58,729 nt of DNA from CAYVCG01 sp964449985 (GCA_964449985.1 CAYVCG010000002.1:1-58729), one strand, 5' to 3'; numbered from the stretch's first letter, positions 1 to 9,171 are shown. Made by a program: numbers and translations. The notes: generated by a model from the sequence alone, not told the origin.

Positions 1-54
1 TCATTGTTCTCATTTGACCAGAAATAAACCTTATATCCGCATATGGAAAATAAG

Positions 55-324
55 CTAGGCAATATTAACGCCCCCGGATTTAGCATATCGATAGATTAAA
101 TGCGCATTACTAGCCAAAAACTTCTCAAAAAATGATATTTCATCATTGTTAAACCCTTTTGCTGTTACCCAGATATAGCCGGGCAGCTCGCATCTAGCTT
201 CGTCAAGGCCATCGTCATTGGGTCTTTCAAAATGAACTTCGACCTTTTGCAGTCCGTCAGCTTCTATTATATGAGAGTGAAGAACCTCAGTGCCGTCCGA
301 CAGGTTTAGATAAGGATACATCAT
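55..324 (-). CDS. Small uncharacterised protein, 89 aa
   Basis: I do not recognise a named family. The protein is acidic and soluble, with no signal peptide or membrane segment. It resembles short hypothetical proteins of Clostridia that start near YLNLxDGTE and carry an ERPN..ARCELPGY core followed by a helical end with AHLIYRYA; that resemblance is from memory. The start at 324 is chosen because a GGAGG lies 11 bases before two consecutive ATG codons, and the longer in-frame extension would run through the duplicated block at 371-430. The gene lies 194 bases downstream of the YdeI-like gene on the same strand. Part of it (181-240) is duplicated just upstream, which points to local recombination. 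An accessory or toxin-antitoxin-like role is possible but not shown. Confidence 0.55.
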   Translation of the reverse strand: MMYPYLNLSDGTEVLHSHIIEADGLQKVEVHFERPNDDGLDEARCELPGYIWVTAKGFNNDEISFFEKFLASNAHLIYRYAKSGGVNIA

Positions 325-370
325 GGACTTTACTACCTCCAATTCCAATAGCTGTTGTCTCAATATTAAA

Positions 371-430
371 GGGCAGCTCGCATCTGGCTTGGTCAAGGCC
401 ATCGTCATTGGGTCTTTCAACATGAACCTC
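371..430 (-). repeat. 60-bp partial duplication of the 55-324 gene
   Basis: Bases 371-430 match 181-240 at 56 of 60 positions in direct orientation, 190 bases apart. The duplicated block corresponds to the ERPNDDGLD..ARCELP segment of the small protein. Similarity stops abruptly on both sides, so this is a fragment and not a second gene. It is probably the remnant of a tandem paralogue or of unequal recombination. Confidence 0.85.
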
Positions 431-456
431 TAACGACGCTCATGTTTAATAGGACT

Positions 457-474
457 AAATGTGTGTACACATTT
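457..474. promoter_or_regulatory. Palindrome around TGTGTACACA
   Basis: A perfect 10-base palindrome (462-471) lies in an imperfect AAAT..ATTT frame, between the YdeI-like gene and the small gene. GTGTACAC occurs again at 1254-1261 on the other side of the YdeI-like gene. It could be an operator or a small hairpin. No regulator is identified. Confidence 0.3.
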
Positions 475-518
475 GCATTGTTTGCCGGTAGTGAAAATAT
501 TGCTTATAATGTGCGGAA

Positions 519-1103
519 TTAACCTTTCTTGCTTATTGTAGGCTTTATATTTTCACCCAACATATCAACTATTTTAACAAAATCGCTCTGCCTTGTTTCT
601 TCATTCTTAAATGATAAATACCTTCTCACATATGCCACTTTAGCCGAACGCGGCATCTTAATAAAATTTTCCTGTGCAGAAGTAAACTCGGATAGTTTGT
701 TAAGGAAAATTTCTATTTGTTCGTCAGTTATCCCACCAGATGGTGAAGCATCCCACATGCCATTTTGTTTGGCAGTTTCAACAGCTTTTTCGCCCAAATC
801 AGTCATCAAATTTCTCTCGCGAAGCATTTCAAGTATGTTCTTGTTTTTATCAGACCACGGACTTTTTGGGCGGCGGCAAGCAAAATATTTACGATATTTG
901 GTGCTGTCAATACTTTTCATTTGTCCATCTATCCATCCGAAACACAATGCTTCTTCCAAAGCTTCATTAGCGGTCAGTGTAACAACCGCCTTTGCTTTTC
1001 CGAATATAAGCCATACGCCGTTGCTTGTTGTTGCGTTTTCACATAACCATTTCCGAAAATCATGCCGTGTGGCAAAGAGTAGTTCGGGCACGTCAGCTTT
1101 CAT
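519..1103 (-). CDS. YdeI/OmdA (OmpD-associated) family protein
   Basis: A 194-aa cytosolic protein of the YdeI/OmpD-associated family, sometimes labelled bacteriocin-protection protein. Visible family features are an N-terminal part with SNGVWLIFGK and a central EALCFGWIDGQ segment followed by RRPKSPWSDKN. The C-terminal OmdA-like helical part includes MPRSAKVAYVRRYLSF and EETR. The molecular function of the family is not established. The ATG at 1103 is preferred over an upstream in-frame start because AAGGAG lies 10 bases before it. A good promoter is visible at 1157-1185. The gene sits alone between rpoC and the small gene, an accessory position. Family assignment is fairly sure; the role is unknown. 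Confidence 0.8.
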   Translation of the reverse strand: MKADVPELLFATRHDFRKWLCENATTSNGVWLIFGKAKAVVTLTANEALEEALCFGWIDGQMKSIDSTKYRKYFACRRPKSPWSDKNKNILEMLRERNLMTDLGEKAVETAKQNGMWDASPSGGITDEQIEIFLNKLSEFTSAQENFIKMPRSAKVAYVRRYLSFKNEETRQSDFVKIVDMLGENIKPTISKKG

Positions 1104-1156
1104 AACTATAACATCTCCTTCGACAAATATAAATAATCCAACCAAACATACTCAAA

Positions 1157-1185
1157 ATTATAGCTTAGAATCTTGACTGAAGCAA
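1157..1185 (-). promoter_or_regulatory. Sigma-A promoter for the YdeI-like gene
   Basis: On the minus strand TTGCTT (1180-1185) and a perfect TATAAT (1157-1162) are 17 bases apart. This leaves a leader of about 45-50 bases before the ATG at 1103. Confidence 0.6.
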
Positions 1186-1211
1186 TCAGGTGCTATTTTT
1201 CTGGTATTCGT

Positions 1212-1253
1212 CCAGGCATATTGCTTGTGTCTGCATACAAGCGGCCAGCCTGG
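1212..1253. other. Two-stem hairpin in the rpoC/YdeI intergenic region
   Basis: CCAGGC (1212-1217) pairs with GCCTGG (1248-1253), and GCTTGT (1223-1228) pairs with ACAAGC (1237-1242). The two 6-bp stems are separated by a symmetric 5/5 internal loop. It lies upstream of the YdeI promoter and beyond the rpoC terminator, with no U-tract. Function unknown. Confidence 0.4.
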
Positions 1254-1276
1254 GTGTACACAAATCCATTATAGAT

Positions 1277-1305
1277 AAAAGGCAGATAGTATGCAACTAC
1301 CTGCC
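1277..1305 (-). terminator. Rho-independent terminator of rpoBC
   Basis: A 10-bp stem (1281-1305, one G-T pair, loop TGCAT) is followed on the minus strand by TTTTAT. It starts about 55 bases after the rpoC stop. Because T's also follow on the plus strand it may act in both directions. Confidence 0.85.
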
Positions 1306-1360
1306 TTTTTCTCTATGCTGGCCCCCAAACCGGGGTCTTTAAAATTTAAATATAAACTTT

Positions 1361-4300
1361 TTAGTTAACCAAGTCTTCGTCCATTGTCATAGAAATGCCA
1401 ATATCACGATATGTTTGCATACCTGTTCCGGCAGGGATAAGCTTTCCTATAATAACATTTTCTTTAAGACCAATAAGTGGATCGGTTTTTCCTTTTATTG
1501 CAGCTTCTGTAAGAACCCTTGTTGTCTCTTGGAAAGAAGCAGCAGACAGGAACGAATCCGTAGCAAGCGATGCTTTTGTTATACCAAGCAAGACGCGTGA
1601 TCCAACAGCAGGCTCAAGCCCCTGAGACATAAGCTTTTCATTTGTTTCTTCAAATTCGAGCCAATCTATAAGGCTTCCCGGAAGGAAATCCGTACTACCG
1701 TTTTCCTCTATTTTAATACGTTTCAGCATCTGACGCACAATAACTTCTATATGCTTATCATTAATGTCAACACCTTGAAGCCTATAAACCCTTTGAACCT
1801 CTTGAAGAAGATAATCCTGCACACCTCTTAAGCCTTTAATCTTCAAGATGTCATGAGGATAAACACTTCCTTCAGTAAGCTCATCGCCAGCTTCTACAAT
1901 ATCACCCGTCGAAACCTTTATTCTAGAGCCATAAGGAATAAGATATTCCTTAACTTCGCCAGTATCGGTATTAGTAACGACAACCTCGCGTTTTTTCTTG
2001 GTATCATTAACAATAACCGTTCCGGCAAACTCTGATATAATCGCAAGACCTTTCGGTTTTCTTGCCTCAAAAAGCTCTTCAATACGCGGCAAACCTTGGG
2101 TAATGTCCTCGTTACTGGCTATACCGCCGGTATGGAATGTTCTCATTGTAAGCTGAGTACCCGGTTCACCTATGGATTGGGCTGCGATAATACCGACTGA
2201 CTCACCAATACGAACTACCCTGCCCGATGCCATGTTTGCACCATAACATTTTGAGCATAATCCGATTTTTGAACGGCATGTCAAAATCGTTCTTATTTTA
2301 ACACTCTTTATGCCAGCCTTATCGACTCTTTCGGCCTGTTCAGGCGTTATCATAGTATCTGCGGAAACAAGAAGCTCTCCTGTTTCAGGATGAACAATAT
2401 CATTGATAGACCAACGCCCTGTTAATCTGTCTGTCATAGGTTCTATAACCTCATGATCAGCCTCACTACTGCCAACAACCTTATCCACAAAAGCCGAGAC
2501 CCACATGCCAGGCATTTCTGTATCTTCACGATCAGAACAACAATCCCATTCGCGAATAATAATATCCTGAGATACGTCTACAAGCCTTCTCGTTAAATAA
2601 CCCGAATCGGCCGTTCTAAGAGCCGTATCCGCAAGACCTTTTCTTGCACCATGGGCAGACGAGAAATATTCCAAAACGGAAAGCCCTTCACGGTAGTTAG
2701 ATTTAATCGGCAATTCAATAACAACACCAGATGCGCTGGCAACAAGACCACGCATACCGGCAAGCTGTTTAATCTGGTTTGTTGAACCTCTCGCTCCGGA
2801 ATCGGACATCATAAATATGTTGTTATATCTCCCAAGCCCTGCAAGAAGAGCCTTAGTGATCTTTTCATTTGCTTCATTCCAAGTTGAGATAACTTTTTCA
2901 TGGCGTTCAGCATCAGTCATAAGACCACGACGGAACATTTTTATGATATTTTCAATCTTTTCTTCGCCTTCGGCAATATAATCTTTTTTAGCCGACGGAA
3001 TTTCCATATCAGAAACGGATACAGTAAACGCGCCTCTTGTGGCGAACTTAAATCCCAAATCCTTTATTTTATCAAGAACTATCGCTGTGCTAGTAGAACC
3101 GTATTTGTTTATACAGCGGTTGATAATTTTACCTATTGCTTTTTTATTTACTAAAAAGTCTATTTCATATTTGAATTTATTTTCAAATTTAGTTCTATCA
3201 ACATAGCCAATGTTTTGAGGAATAGCTTCGTTAAGTATAATCTTCCCAACAGTTGTATCAATAATACGGCTGTGTTTTTCTCCGTCTATTATTAATGTTC
3301 TTCTAACCTTTATCTTTGCATGAAGGCTTATTTCAAAGTTGTCATAAGCTAGTATCGCTTCCTGCTCATCTTTAAATACTTTACCTTCTCCTATTTCGCC
3401 ATCTTTTTGTATTGTGAGATAATAAATCCCCAAAACCATGTCTTGAGAAGGCACTGCAACAGGAGCACCGTCTGATGGTTTCAATAGATTGTTTGGAGCC
3501 AAAAGCAAGAATCTACATTCAGCTTGTGCTTCAACAGATAAAGGAACGTGAACAGCCATCTGGTCTCCGTCAAAGTCTGCATTGTAAGCAGTACAAACGA
3601 GCGGATGAAGCTTTAACGCCTTCCCTTCAACAAGCACCGGCTCAAAAGCCTGAATACCAAGCCTGTGCAGCGTTGGCGCACGGTTTAGCATAACCGGATG
3701 TTCTTTAATAACTTCTTCCAAAACGTCCCAAATCTCGCCCTGCATTCTTTCAACCATGCGTTTTGCAGATTTAATATTATGAGCAAGCCCATCGCCTACA
3801 AGGCGCTTCATAACGAACGGCTTAAATAACTCAATAGCCATTTCTTTTGGCAAGCCGCATTGGAAGATTTTCAAATTCGGCCCAACAACGATAACAGAAC
3901 GACCCGAATAGTCAACACGTTTACCCAAAAGATTTTGACGGAAACGGCCTTGTTTACCTTTAAGTAAGTCAGAAAGTGATTTAAGCGCACGATTTCCTGG
4001 GCCTGTAACAGGGCGGCCTCTGCGTCCATTATCAATAAGCGCATCCACAGCTTCCTGCAACATTCTTTTTTCGTTCCTAACGATAATATCAGGAGCGCCC
4101 AAATCAAGCAATCTCTTTAAACGGTTATTTCTGTTTATAACCCTTCTATATAGGTCATTCAAATCGGAGGTCGCAAACCTTCCGCCGTCAAGCTGAACCA
4201 TCGGGCGCAAATCAGGAGGAATAACAGGAATTGTATCCAAAATCATCCATTCTGGCCTGTTCTTTGAAGCACGAAATGCTTCAATAACTTCAAGCTTTTT

Positions 4301-4939
4301 AATTATTCTAATACGTTTTTGGCCTGTAGCATCGTTTAAAATAGCTTTAAGCTCTGCTGTTTCTTTATCTAAATCAATCTGCTGGAGGATTTCCTTTATA
4401 GCTTCAGCCCCCATGCCAGCTCTAAATGTGCCTCTACCGTATTTTTCCTCTGCTTCTATAAATTCTTTTTCAGTCAATAACTGTTTAAACTGCAATCCAG
4501 ATGTTCCAGAATCAAGCACGATATAATTTGCAAAATACAAAACTTTTTCAAGGCTTCTGGGCGACATAGCAAGTATCAATCCCATACGTGAAGGTATACC
4601 TCTGAAATACCATATATGGGAAACAGGAGCAGCAAGCTCTATATGCCCCATGCGTTCACGTCTAACCTTTTTCTTTGTTACCTCAACGCCGCAGCGGTCA
4701 CAAACGACGCCTTTATATCTAATACGTTTATACTTGCCGCAATGGCACTCCCAGTCTTTATCAGGCCCGAAAATCCTCTCACAAAACAAACCGTCACGCT
4801 CAGGTTTAAGCGTTCTATAGTTAATGGTTTCTGGTTTTTTTACTTCTCCACGAGACCACTCTCTTATCTTTTCAGGAGACGCCAGCCCTATCTTTATTGC
4901 ATCAAATATGATGGACTGCTCGTTATTTTTTTCCGCCAT
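1361..4939 (-). CDS. rpoC: DNA-directed RNA polymerase subunit beta-prime
   Basis: The 1192-aa beta-prime subunit of RNA polymerase, forming the active-site half of the core enzyme with RpoB. The N-terminal zinc site is visible as CHCGKYKRIRYKGVVCDRCG near residue 60. The catalytic magnesium motif NADFDGDQM is at about residues 452-460. The second zinc site uses CCSDRED, TCRSKIGLC and SKCYG, and the trigger-loop/bridge region is intact. Length is usual for low-GC Gram-positives, and the large insertions of other phyla are absent. It follows rpoB by 22 bases and ends before a strong terminator at 1277-1305. No odd residues were noticed. Confidence 0.99.
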   Translation of the reverse strand: MAEKNNEQSIIFDAIKIGLASPEKIREWSRGEVKKPETINYRTLKPERDGLFCERIFGPDKDWECHCGKYKRIRYKGVVCDRCGVEVTKKKVRRERMGHIELAAPVSHIWYFRGIPSRMGLILAMSPRSLEKVLYFANYIVLDSGTSGLQFKQLLTEKEFIEAEEKYGRGTFRAGMGAEAIKEILQQIDLDKETAELKAILNDATGQKRIRIIKKLEVIEAFRASKNRPEWMILDTIPVIPPDLRPMVQLDGGRFATSDLNDLYRRVINRNNRLKRLLDLGAPDIIVRNEKRMLQEAVDALIDNGRRGRPVTGPGNRALKSLSDLLKGKQGRFRQNLLGKRVDYSGRSVIVVGPNLKIFQCGLPKEMAIELFKPFVMKRLVGDGLAHNIKSAKRMVERMQGEIWDVLEEVIKEHPVMLNRAPTLHRLGIQAFEPVLVEGKALKLHPLVCTAYNADFDGDQMAVHVPLSVEAQAECRFLLLAPNNLLKPSDGAPVAVPSQDMVLGIYYLTIQKDGEIGEGKVFKDEQEAILAYDNFEISLHAKIKVRRTLIIDGEKHSRIIDTTVGKIILNEAIPQNIGYVDRTKFENKFKYEIDFLVNKKAIGKIINRCINKYGSTSTAIVLDKIKDLGFKFATRGAFTVSVSDMEIPSAKKDYIAEGEEKIENIIKMFRRGLMTDAERHEKVISTWNEANEKITKALLAGLGRYNNIFMMSDSGARGSTNQIKQLAGMRGLVASASGVVIELPIKSNYREGLSVLEYFSSAHGARKGLADTALRTADSGYLTRRLVDVSQDIIIREWDCCSDREDTEMPGMWVSAFVDKVVGSSEADHEVIEPMTDRLTGRWSINDIVHPETGELLVSADTMITPEQAERVDKAGIKSVKIRTILTCRSKIGLCSKCYGANMASGRVVRIGESVGIIAAQSIGEPGTQLTMRTFHTGGIASNEDITQGLPRIEELFEARKPKGLAIISEFAGTVIVNDTKKKREVVVTNTDTGEVKEYLIPYGSRIKVSTGDIVEAGDELTEGSVYPHDILKIKGLRGVQDYLLQEVQRVYRLQGVDINDKHIEVIVRQMLKRIKIEENGSTDFLPGSLIDWLEFEETNEKLMSQGLEPAVGSRVLLGITKASLATDSFLSAASFQETTRVLTEAAIKGKTDPLIGLKENVIIGKLIPAGTGMQTYRDIGISMTMDEDLVN

Positions 4940-4961
4940 AACTTTCCACTCTCCTATTCAA

Positions 4962-7900
4962 TTATTCCTCGTCCTTAAAGTCATCCGAGATATCGTCAAA
5001 AAGCATATCGTCAATGATTATTTCTTCTTCAAATGCATCGTCGTCATCTTCGTCTTCCATTTCTATGAATTCATCATCGTCCATCTTTTCGTCCATATCG
5101 TCGTCGGCAGGCAATTCAGGCCCAGCAGGCTCTGCCTCATGCATGAAATCATGCTTATATATAAATTTGCCACTGTTTTCAAGCTCTTCCGGCAGCATAC
5201 CTTTAATTGAAACATCAAGCTCGTCCGTCTCGTCAACACTTTCCCTTATTTCAACCTCAACAGAGTTTTGAAGAACGCGAACATCAAGAGCAAGTGCTTG
5301 CAGTTCTTTAAGCAATACCTTAAACGACTCAGGAACACCAGGCTCAGGAATATTTTCTCCCTTTACAATCGCTTCATAAGTCTTTACACGGCCGACAATA
5401 TCATCAGATTTAACAGTAAGTATTTCTTGAAGCGTATAAGCCGCGCCATAAGCTTCCAGCGCCCAAACCTCCATCTCACCGAAACGTTGGCCGCCGAATT
5501 GCGCTTTACCACCAAGAGGCTGCTGCGTTACTAATGAATAAGGGCCTGTAGAACGCGCATGTATCTTGTCATCAACAAGATGGTGCAACTTCAAGTAATG
5601 CATATAGCCGACCGTAACAGGATTATCAAACAATTCACCTGTGCGCCCATCGCGCAAGTTTATTTTGCCATCGCGGCTTAAATTAACGCCTTTCCATTCA
5701 TCCCTGTTATCTTTGTTGCCTTCTATTTTCTTAAATACTTCTTCATCCAAATTATCTTTCCATTTTGTCTCAAACTCTTCCCAAGGAAGATTAACAAAAT
5801 CATTAGCGATATCCAATGTATCCATAATATCGATTTCGTTTGCTCCGTCAAAGACCGGTGTTGCTATTTTCCAGCCCAGAGCCTTAGAAGCAAGCCCCAT
5901 ATGCACCTCTAAAACCTGGCCGATGTTCATACGGGAAGGAACGCCTAACGGATTTAAAACGATGTCCAACGGGCGGCCGTTGGGCAAAAACGGCATGTCC
6001 TCAACAGGGAGCACGCGTGAAACAACGCCCTTGTTACCATGACGTCCGGCCATTTTATCTCCGACGGATATTTTTCTTTTTTGTGCAATATAAACACGCA
6101 CAACTTGATTTACACCCGGGGGAAGCTCATCGCCGTTTTCTCTTGTAAATATTTTAACGTCAACGATTATTCCGCTTTCGCCATGAGGAACCCTCAAAGA
6201 TGTATCACGAACCTCACGAGCTTTTTCACCGAAAATAGCTCTCAAAAGGCGTTCCTCTGCTGTAAGCTCTGTCTCGCCTTTAGGTGTAACTTTACCAACA
6301 AGTATATCATTAGGCCGAACCTCGGCTCCAATGCGTATTATACCGTTTTCATTCAAATCACGAAGCGCATCCTCACCAACATTAGGTATATCCCTGGTGA
6401 TCTCTTCAGGGCCAAGCTTCGTATCACGGGTCTCAGCTTCATATTCCTCTATATGAATAGATGTATAAACGTCATCTTCAACAAGCTTTTCGCTTAACAA
6501 AATAGCGTCTTCATAGTTATAGCCTTCCCATGTCATAAAGCCTATTAAAGGATTCTTTCCCAAAGCCAGCTCGCCGTGTTGAGTGGAAGGGCCATCAGCA
6601 ATTATTTCGCCTTCTAAAACATGCTCTCCCTTATTAACGATTGGTCTTTGATTTATACATGTTCCTTGATTGCTTCTTAAAAACTTGGTTAATTTATAAA
6701 CTATTTTTGATCCGTCATCATTTTTGATCACTATTTGGCTAGCAGTAACTCTATCAACAATACCGGATTTTTGCGCAATAACAACAACGCCGGAGTCTTT
6801 TGCCGTTTTGTATTCCATACCTGTTCCGACTATCGGAGAATCAGTGTTAATAAGAGGAACAGCCTGACGCTGCATGTTTGATCCCATGAGCGCACGCGTA
6901 ACGTCATCATTTTCCAAAAACGGGATAAGTGCAGTAGCAACGGAGACAATCTGCTTCGGAGAAACGTCCATCAAGTCAATCTTATCCTGTTCAAGCTCCA
7001 AAATGTCTTCCTTAAATCTACTTCCAACCCTCTTATTAACAAACTCATTCTTTTCATTAAGAGGCGTATTCGCCTGCGCAACCGTATAATTTTCTTCTTC
7101 ATCCGCAGTTACATAAATAAATTCATTAGTAACCCTAGGAGGATTGTTCTTTTTATCAACAACACGATAAGGCGCTTCAATAAAGCCATATTCATTTATT
7201 CTAGCGAATGTCGCAAGAGAGTTTATAAGACCGATATTTGGGCCTTCAGGCGTCTCAATAGGACACATTCTTCCGTAATGCGAGCTATGAACGTCACGGA
7301 CTTCAAAGCCTGCTCTATCGCGAGACAAGCCGCCCGGGCCAAGAGCCGAAAGACGGCGTTTGTGCGTAAGCTCACCCAACGGGTTTGTTTGATCCATAAA
7401 CTGCGAAAGCTGGGAACTTCCAAAGAATTCCTTAACAGCAGCCGTTACAGGGCGTATATTTATAAGCGCTTGGGGTGTAACAACCTCCAAGTCTTGGATC
7501 GTCATACGTTCTCTAACTACTCTTTCCATTCTCGATAAACCGATTCTAAATTGGTTTTGAAGCAATTCTCCAACAGCACGGATTCTTCTGTTACCCAAAT
7601 GGTCTATATCGTCTTTAGAACCCAAGCCATAGTCCAAACCGATCACATAATTTATAGAAGCCATAATATCTTCAACGGTTATGTGCTTTGGTATAAGCCT
7701 TGGAATATTATCCTTTATAGCCTGCTCAAGCTCGCGCACATCAGTATAAGCTTCCATAAGTTCATTTAAAACAGGGAAGTATACCTTTTCCTTTATTCCA
7801 ACAGCTCTCGCATCTATACCAAGTGGTTCAAGGAAGTTTGCTGCATTAACAGCCAAGTTGCTCAAAACCTTGGTTTGCTTTTCATCATCAATTTTAACCC

Positions 7901-8894
7901 ATATAAATGGAACGCCTGTATCTTGCATCTCTTCAGCAAGCTCCATTGTAATGGTTGTTCCAGCCTCTGCAATAACCTCACCTGTCATATGGTCTACAAC
8001 AGTTTCAGCAAGCTTTGTTCCTTTAACCCTATTTCTAAAAGCCAATTTTTTATTGAATTTATAACGTCCAACCTTTGCCAAATCATATCTTTTCGGGTCA
8101 AAGAACATGCCACGAAGCAAGCTCTCCGATGTTTCAACCGTTGGAGGCTCGCCAGGACGCAACCTTTTATATATCTCAATTAAGCCTTCCTCATAACTCT
8201 TGCTAACGTCTTTTTCTATAGACGCGAGGATTTTAGGCTCTTCACCAAACAACTCAACAATCTCCTCATCACTGCCAATACCCATGGAGCGTATTAAAAC
8301 AGTAACAGGAACCTTTCTGTTTCTATCTACTCTTACGCTGAAAATATCATTAGAATCGGTTTCATATTCAAGCCATGCGCCTCTGTTTGGAATAACAGTG
8401 GCAGAAATAAGCTGTTTACCGACCTTATCATAATCCATCGCATAATAAATACCGGGAGAACGCACAAGCTGGCTTACGATAACGCGTTCCGCACCGTTTA
8501 TAATGAACGTTCCCGTTTGCGTCATAAGAGGGAAATCACCCATAAACAGCTCTTGCTCTTTAATTTCGTCTGCCTCTTTATTCCTAAGCCTTGCCTTGAC
8601 TCTCAGCGGGGCTGCATATGTTGCATCTCGTTCCTTACATTCTTCAACAGTGTATTTTAAGTCATTCTCCGTATCAAGCGTGAAATCAATAAATTCTAAC
8701 ACAAGATTTCCGCTGTAATCGGTTATAGGAGAAATGTCTTGAAATACCTCACGCAAGCCTTCCTCTAAGAACCACTTATAGCTATCCTTTTGCACCTCGA
8801 TAAGATTGGGCATTTCCAAAACCTCGTCAATGCGAGAATAACTCATTCGTGCAACATTGCCTAGTTCAATGGAACGTATCCTGTTTTTCTCCAT
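4962..8894 (-). CDS. rpoB: DNA-directed RNA polymerase subunit beta
   Basis: The 1310-aa beta subunit of RNA polymerase. The rifampicin region (about residues 493-518) reads SSQLSQFMDQ..HKRRLSALGP, with the susceptible residues Q, D, H and S at the usual resistance positions. The C-terminal catalytic block with KMAGRHGNKG and GGKAQFGGQRFGEMEVWALE is intact. The protein is longer than the typical Bacillus subunit, because about 60 C-terminal residues form a very acidic Asp/Glu/Met tail. The ATG at 8894 follows AAGGGG. rplJ-rplL are not upstream; instead a promoter lies about 220 bases before the start (9114-9142). It is co-transcribed with rpoC. Confidence 0.99.
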   Translation of the reverse strand: MEKNRIRSIELGNVARMSYSRIDEVLEMPNLIEVQKDSYKWFLEEGLREVFQDISPITDYSGNLVLEFIDFTLDTENDLKYTVEECKERDATYAAPLRVKARLRNKEADEIKEQELFMGDFPLMTQTGTFIINGAERVIVSQLVRSPGIYYAMDYDKVGKQLISATVIPNRGAWLEYETDSNDIFSVRVDRNRKVPVTVLIRSMGIGSDEEIVELFGEEPKILASIEKDVSKSYEEGLIEIYKRLRPGEPPTVETSESLLRGMFFDPKRYDLAKVGRYKFNKKLAFRNRVKGTKLAETVVDHMTGEVIAEAGTTITMELAEEMQDTGVPFIWVKIDDEKQTKVLSNLAVNAANFLEPLGIDARAVGIKEKVYFPVLNELMEAYTDVRELEQAIKDNIPRLIPKHITVEDIMASINYVIGLDYGLGSKDDIDHLGNRRIRAVGELLQNQFRIGLSRMERVVRERMTIQDLEVVTPQALINIRPVTAAVKEFFGSSQLSQFMDQTNPLGELTHKRRLSALGPGGLSRDRAGFEVRDVHSSHYGRMCPIETPEGPNIGLINSLATFARINEYGFIEAPYRVVDKKNNPPRVTNEFIYVTADEEENYTVAQANTPLNEKNEFVNKRVGSRFKEDILELEQDKIDLMDVSPKQIVSVATALIPFLENDDVTRALMGSNMQRQAVPLINTDSPIVGTGMEYKTAKDSGVVVIAQKSGIVDRVTASQIVIKNDDGSKIVYKLTKFLRSNQGTCINQRPIVNKGEHVLEGEIIADGPSTQHGELALGKNPLIGFMTWEGYNYEDAILLSEKLVEDDVYTSIHIEEYEAETRDTKLGPEEITRDIPNVGEDALRDLNENGIIRIGAEVRPNDILVGKVTPKGETELTAEERLLRAIFGEKAREVRDTSLRVPHGESGIIVDVKIFTRENGDELPPGVNQVVRVYIAQKRKISVGDKMAGRHGNKGVVSRVLPVEDMPFLPNGRPLDIVLNPLGVPSRMNIGQVLEVHMGLASKALGWKIATPVFDGANEIDIMDTLDIANDFVNLPWEEFETKWKDNLDEEVFKKIEGNKDNRDEWKGVNLSRDGKINLRDGRTGELFDNPVTVGYMHYLKLHHLVDDKIHARSTGPYSLVTQQPLGGKAQFGGQRFGEMEVWALEAYGAAYTLQEILTVKSDDIVGRVKTYEAIVKGENIPEPGVPESFKVLLKELQALALDVRVLQNSVEVEIRESVDETDELDVSIKGMLPEELENSGKFIYKHDFMHEAEPAGPELPADDDMDEKMDDDEFIEMEDEDDDDAFEEEIIIDDMLFDDISDDFKDEE

Positions 8895-9075
8895 GGTACA
8901 TTCACCCCTTAAAAATTTTCAAAATAATTTATAAATAATTTTCATAAATACGCAAATAATATAAGTAATATATAGATGGAAATCAGAATAATATTTGTTA
9001 GGCAAAAATAAACAAAATATATTTATAAGATAAAAATATATTGTAATTTTGCATAACCTATGGTACAATACTAAT

Positions 9076-9171
9076 AATAGAGTATAATTATGCCCATAAT
9101 AATACAGACTGATATTTTATCACACTATATTCTGCATGTCAACCAATTTTGTCATTAAAATTGGTTTTTTT
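9076..9171 (+). ncRNA. Candidate small RNA opposite the rpoB promoter region
   Basis: On the plus strand TTGTAA (9041-9046) and TACAAT (9064-9069) are 17 bases apart. About 70 bases on, a 10-bp hairpin (9141-9150 with 9157-9166, loop GTCATT) is followed by a T-run to 9171. This could give a transcript of about 95 nt facing the minus-strand rpoBC promoter. No plus-strand protein gene lies here, so the oriented terminator needs an explanation. The region is very AT-rich and chance promoter matches are likely, so this is tentative. Confidence 0.3.
9114..9142 (-). promoter_or_regulatory. Promoter of rpoBC with a leader of about 210 bases
   Basis: A perfect TTGACA (9137-9142) and TAAAAT (9114-9119) lie 17 bases apart on the minus strand. 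Transcription would start near 9107 and give a 5' leader of about 210 bases to the rpoB ATG. In that AT-rich leader (8895-9107) I see no riboswitch or attenuator hairpin. Confidence 0.7.

Noticed and set aside
1..54. Start of another minus-strand gene (ATG at 13)
   Set aside because: Only four codons are inside the window and the ribosome site is weak.
5014..5271. Ser-rich plus-strand frame inside rpoB
   Set aside because: It is the antisense of the acidic rpoB tail (Asp/Glu codons read as Ser-rich on the other strand) and has no ribosome site.
7345..7415. Rifampicin resistance change in RpoB
   Set aside because: The key residues of the resistance region are those of susceptible enzymes.
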